A stretch of 64,000 bases of DNA, taken from positions 682,070 to 746,069 of the forward strand of contig VXAY01001314.1 in assembly GCA_013399855.1 (NCBI GenBank), written 5' to 3'. Source of the stretch: Oxyruncus cristatus (lineage: Eukaryota; Chordata; Aves; Passeriformes; Cotingidae). The notes beneath the pieces were generated by a model. That model was given only the letters and a program-made list of their open reading frames with translations, was not told where the DNA came from and made no database searches. Below are positions 62,861 through 64,000 of this stretch, piece by piece. How positions within the stretch are numbered: the first letter of the stretch is position 1; every line of letters starts with the position of its first letter. The position numbers and the translations under genes are program-made.

Positions 62861-64000
62861 CTCTCAAAAGCCCTTCTGCCTTTTATTTGTAATTTTTATG
62901 CCCCTGCCCCATCCAAGGGGAGAAACATCCTGATGCTCAGGCCATCAGACAGGAGGATGCTTCTGCTGCTGCTCTGGATTGCTGCGAAGCCAAAGAAGAC
63001 AGCCTTGGACAGGCTTCCTACAGAGCGAGCTCTCTTAAGAGCATGGAGGGAAGAGACCTTTTGGTGGCCAAGAACACACAGAATCGATCCCTCCTTGCAC
63101 GATTATGTTCCAGTTTTGGCCCAACCGAGTTTCTGACAGCAGGTTTCAGTCCCTCTTTTTAAGAAGTAAAATCCCCAGATGGTTCATCCCCACTTAGGGA
63201 GACTCCATTTCCTCCTAGTACTTAGCTTAAGTTTTCTTTTCCTTCCTTCCCTTCACCAGTCACTGCCTTCTCCAAAGACTATGGATGGGGCAACTGGAAA
63301 TGAGGTCCCCACACTGCAGAGGAGCCAGAGCAGGCTCCGAGCAGTGCGAAAGTCAGGTTTTGTCCCCAGAAATTTTTACTCCTCTAGGGTTATAACCAGG
63401 CATCAGTACAGCACTGGGAGGGTTTCAGGAGGGAGAGGTGAGCAGCTCATGGTTTGGGGTGGGGAAACAGGACTAGAGTCACTTGGGTACCCAAGGTCTT
63501 AGTCCCACCACTGGCAGCACATCACAGAGGACCCCAAAACAACATGCCAATCTGCACTGGATCACAGCTTTCACCTCTATCTTGTCTCTGACAGGGGCTG
63601 ACAACCCTCAGAGAGAGCTTCTCTCCTGCTTCTGGCAAGAAGCAGCTTCAGAACTTCCTGAGCTGGAAGCTGCATCTGGACCATCTGGTTTAACACCACT
63701 GAAATGGGGCTGGAATAGGGCTAACAAGCATGTTTGGAGCTTTTTGATCTCATTCTGCCTCACTGAGCTTCATTCATTGCAGCTCCAATTTCCTTCTTCA
63801 GGTGAAAGAAGACTAAGTGCCAAGGCAATCCCACCTCCTCGTGCGGAGTGCTAAGCTCCAGGGAACTGAACCTCCAGCTTCTGTTGATCAGAAAACCTTC
63901 TAATTGATTACAGATGAATGCTGTGCAGCAAAACTGTTGGGTTTTAAGAGCACAGAGAGCACTTTCGTAAAATGTCATATGCATATTGGGATTTTTCTTT
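62861..64000. other. ZSWIM5 intron 1, right edge
   Basis: The last 1.1 kb shows no supported feature. No G+C-rich first exon with a ZSWIM N-terminus appears, so intron 1 continues beyond the window. Confidence 0.65.

Overview
This window is nuclear DNA from a vertebrate, most likely a bird. It is about half G+C, has very few interspersed repeats, and I recognise no primate or rodent SINE/L1, CR1 or retroviral sequence. The only gene I can support is one large split gene on the minus strand, coding for a SWIM-type zinc-finger protein of the ZSWIM4/5/6 group. I call it ZSWIM5. Thirteen consecutive coding exons, numbered 2 to 14 on the vertebrate ZSWIM5/6 plan, lie between 29178 and 706. All have GT donors and AG acceptors, every junction phase matches, and they give one uninterrupted 986-residue reading frame. 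The 5' exon (N-terminus, start codon, main promoter) is not in the window.

Layout, in plus-strand order: 1-705 is the 3' UTR, with a candidate poly(A) signal near 55-60. 706-9182 holds exons 14 to 7 with short introns. 9183-20398 holds exons 6 to 3 with introns of 0.6-5.4 kb. 20399-28821 is intron 2, with two CpG-dense patches. 28822-29178 is exon 2, which carries the SWIM zinc finger. 29179-64000 is about 34.8 kb of intron 1, running off the right edge.

Intron 1 and the larger downstream introns contain no other gene I can support. They hold microsatellites, including a pure 17-unit GGGAAA array, homopolymer runs, several CpG clusters and several AT-rich blocks rich in homeodomain and POU-type motifs. 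These blocks look like conserved regulatory DNA, but only alignment to other genomes can confirm that.

I found no prokaryotic-type system, CRISPR array, tRNA, rRNA or recognisable virus. The best leads are the CpG-island-like patch in intron 2 (possible internal promoter for a form lacking the SWIM finger), complementary U-rich and A-rich tracts in the 3' UTR, the GGGAAA array on the template strand of intron 1, and a CpG cluster followed by an open frame at 60958-61617.
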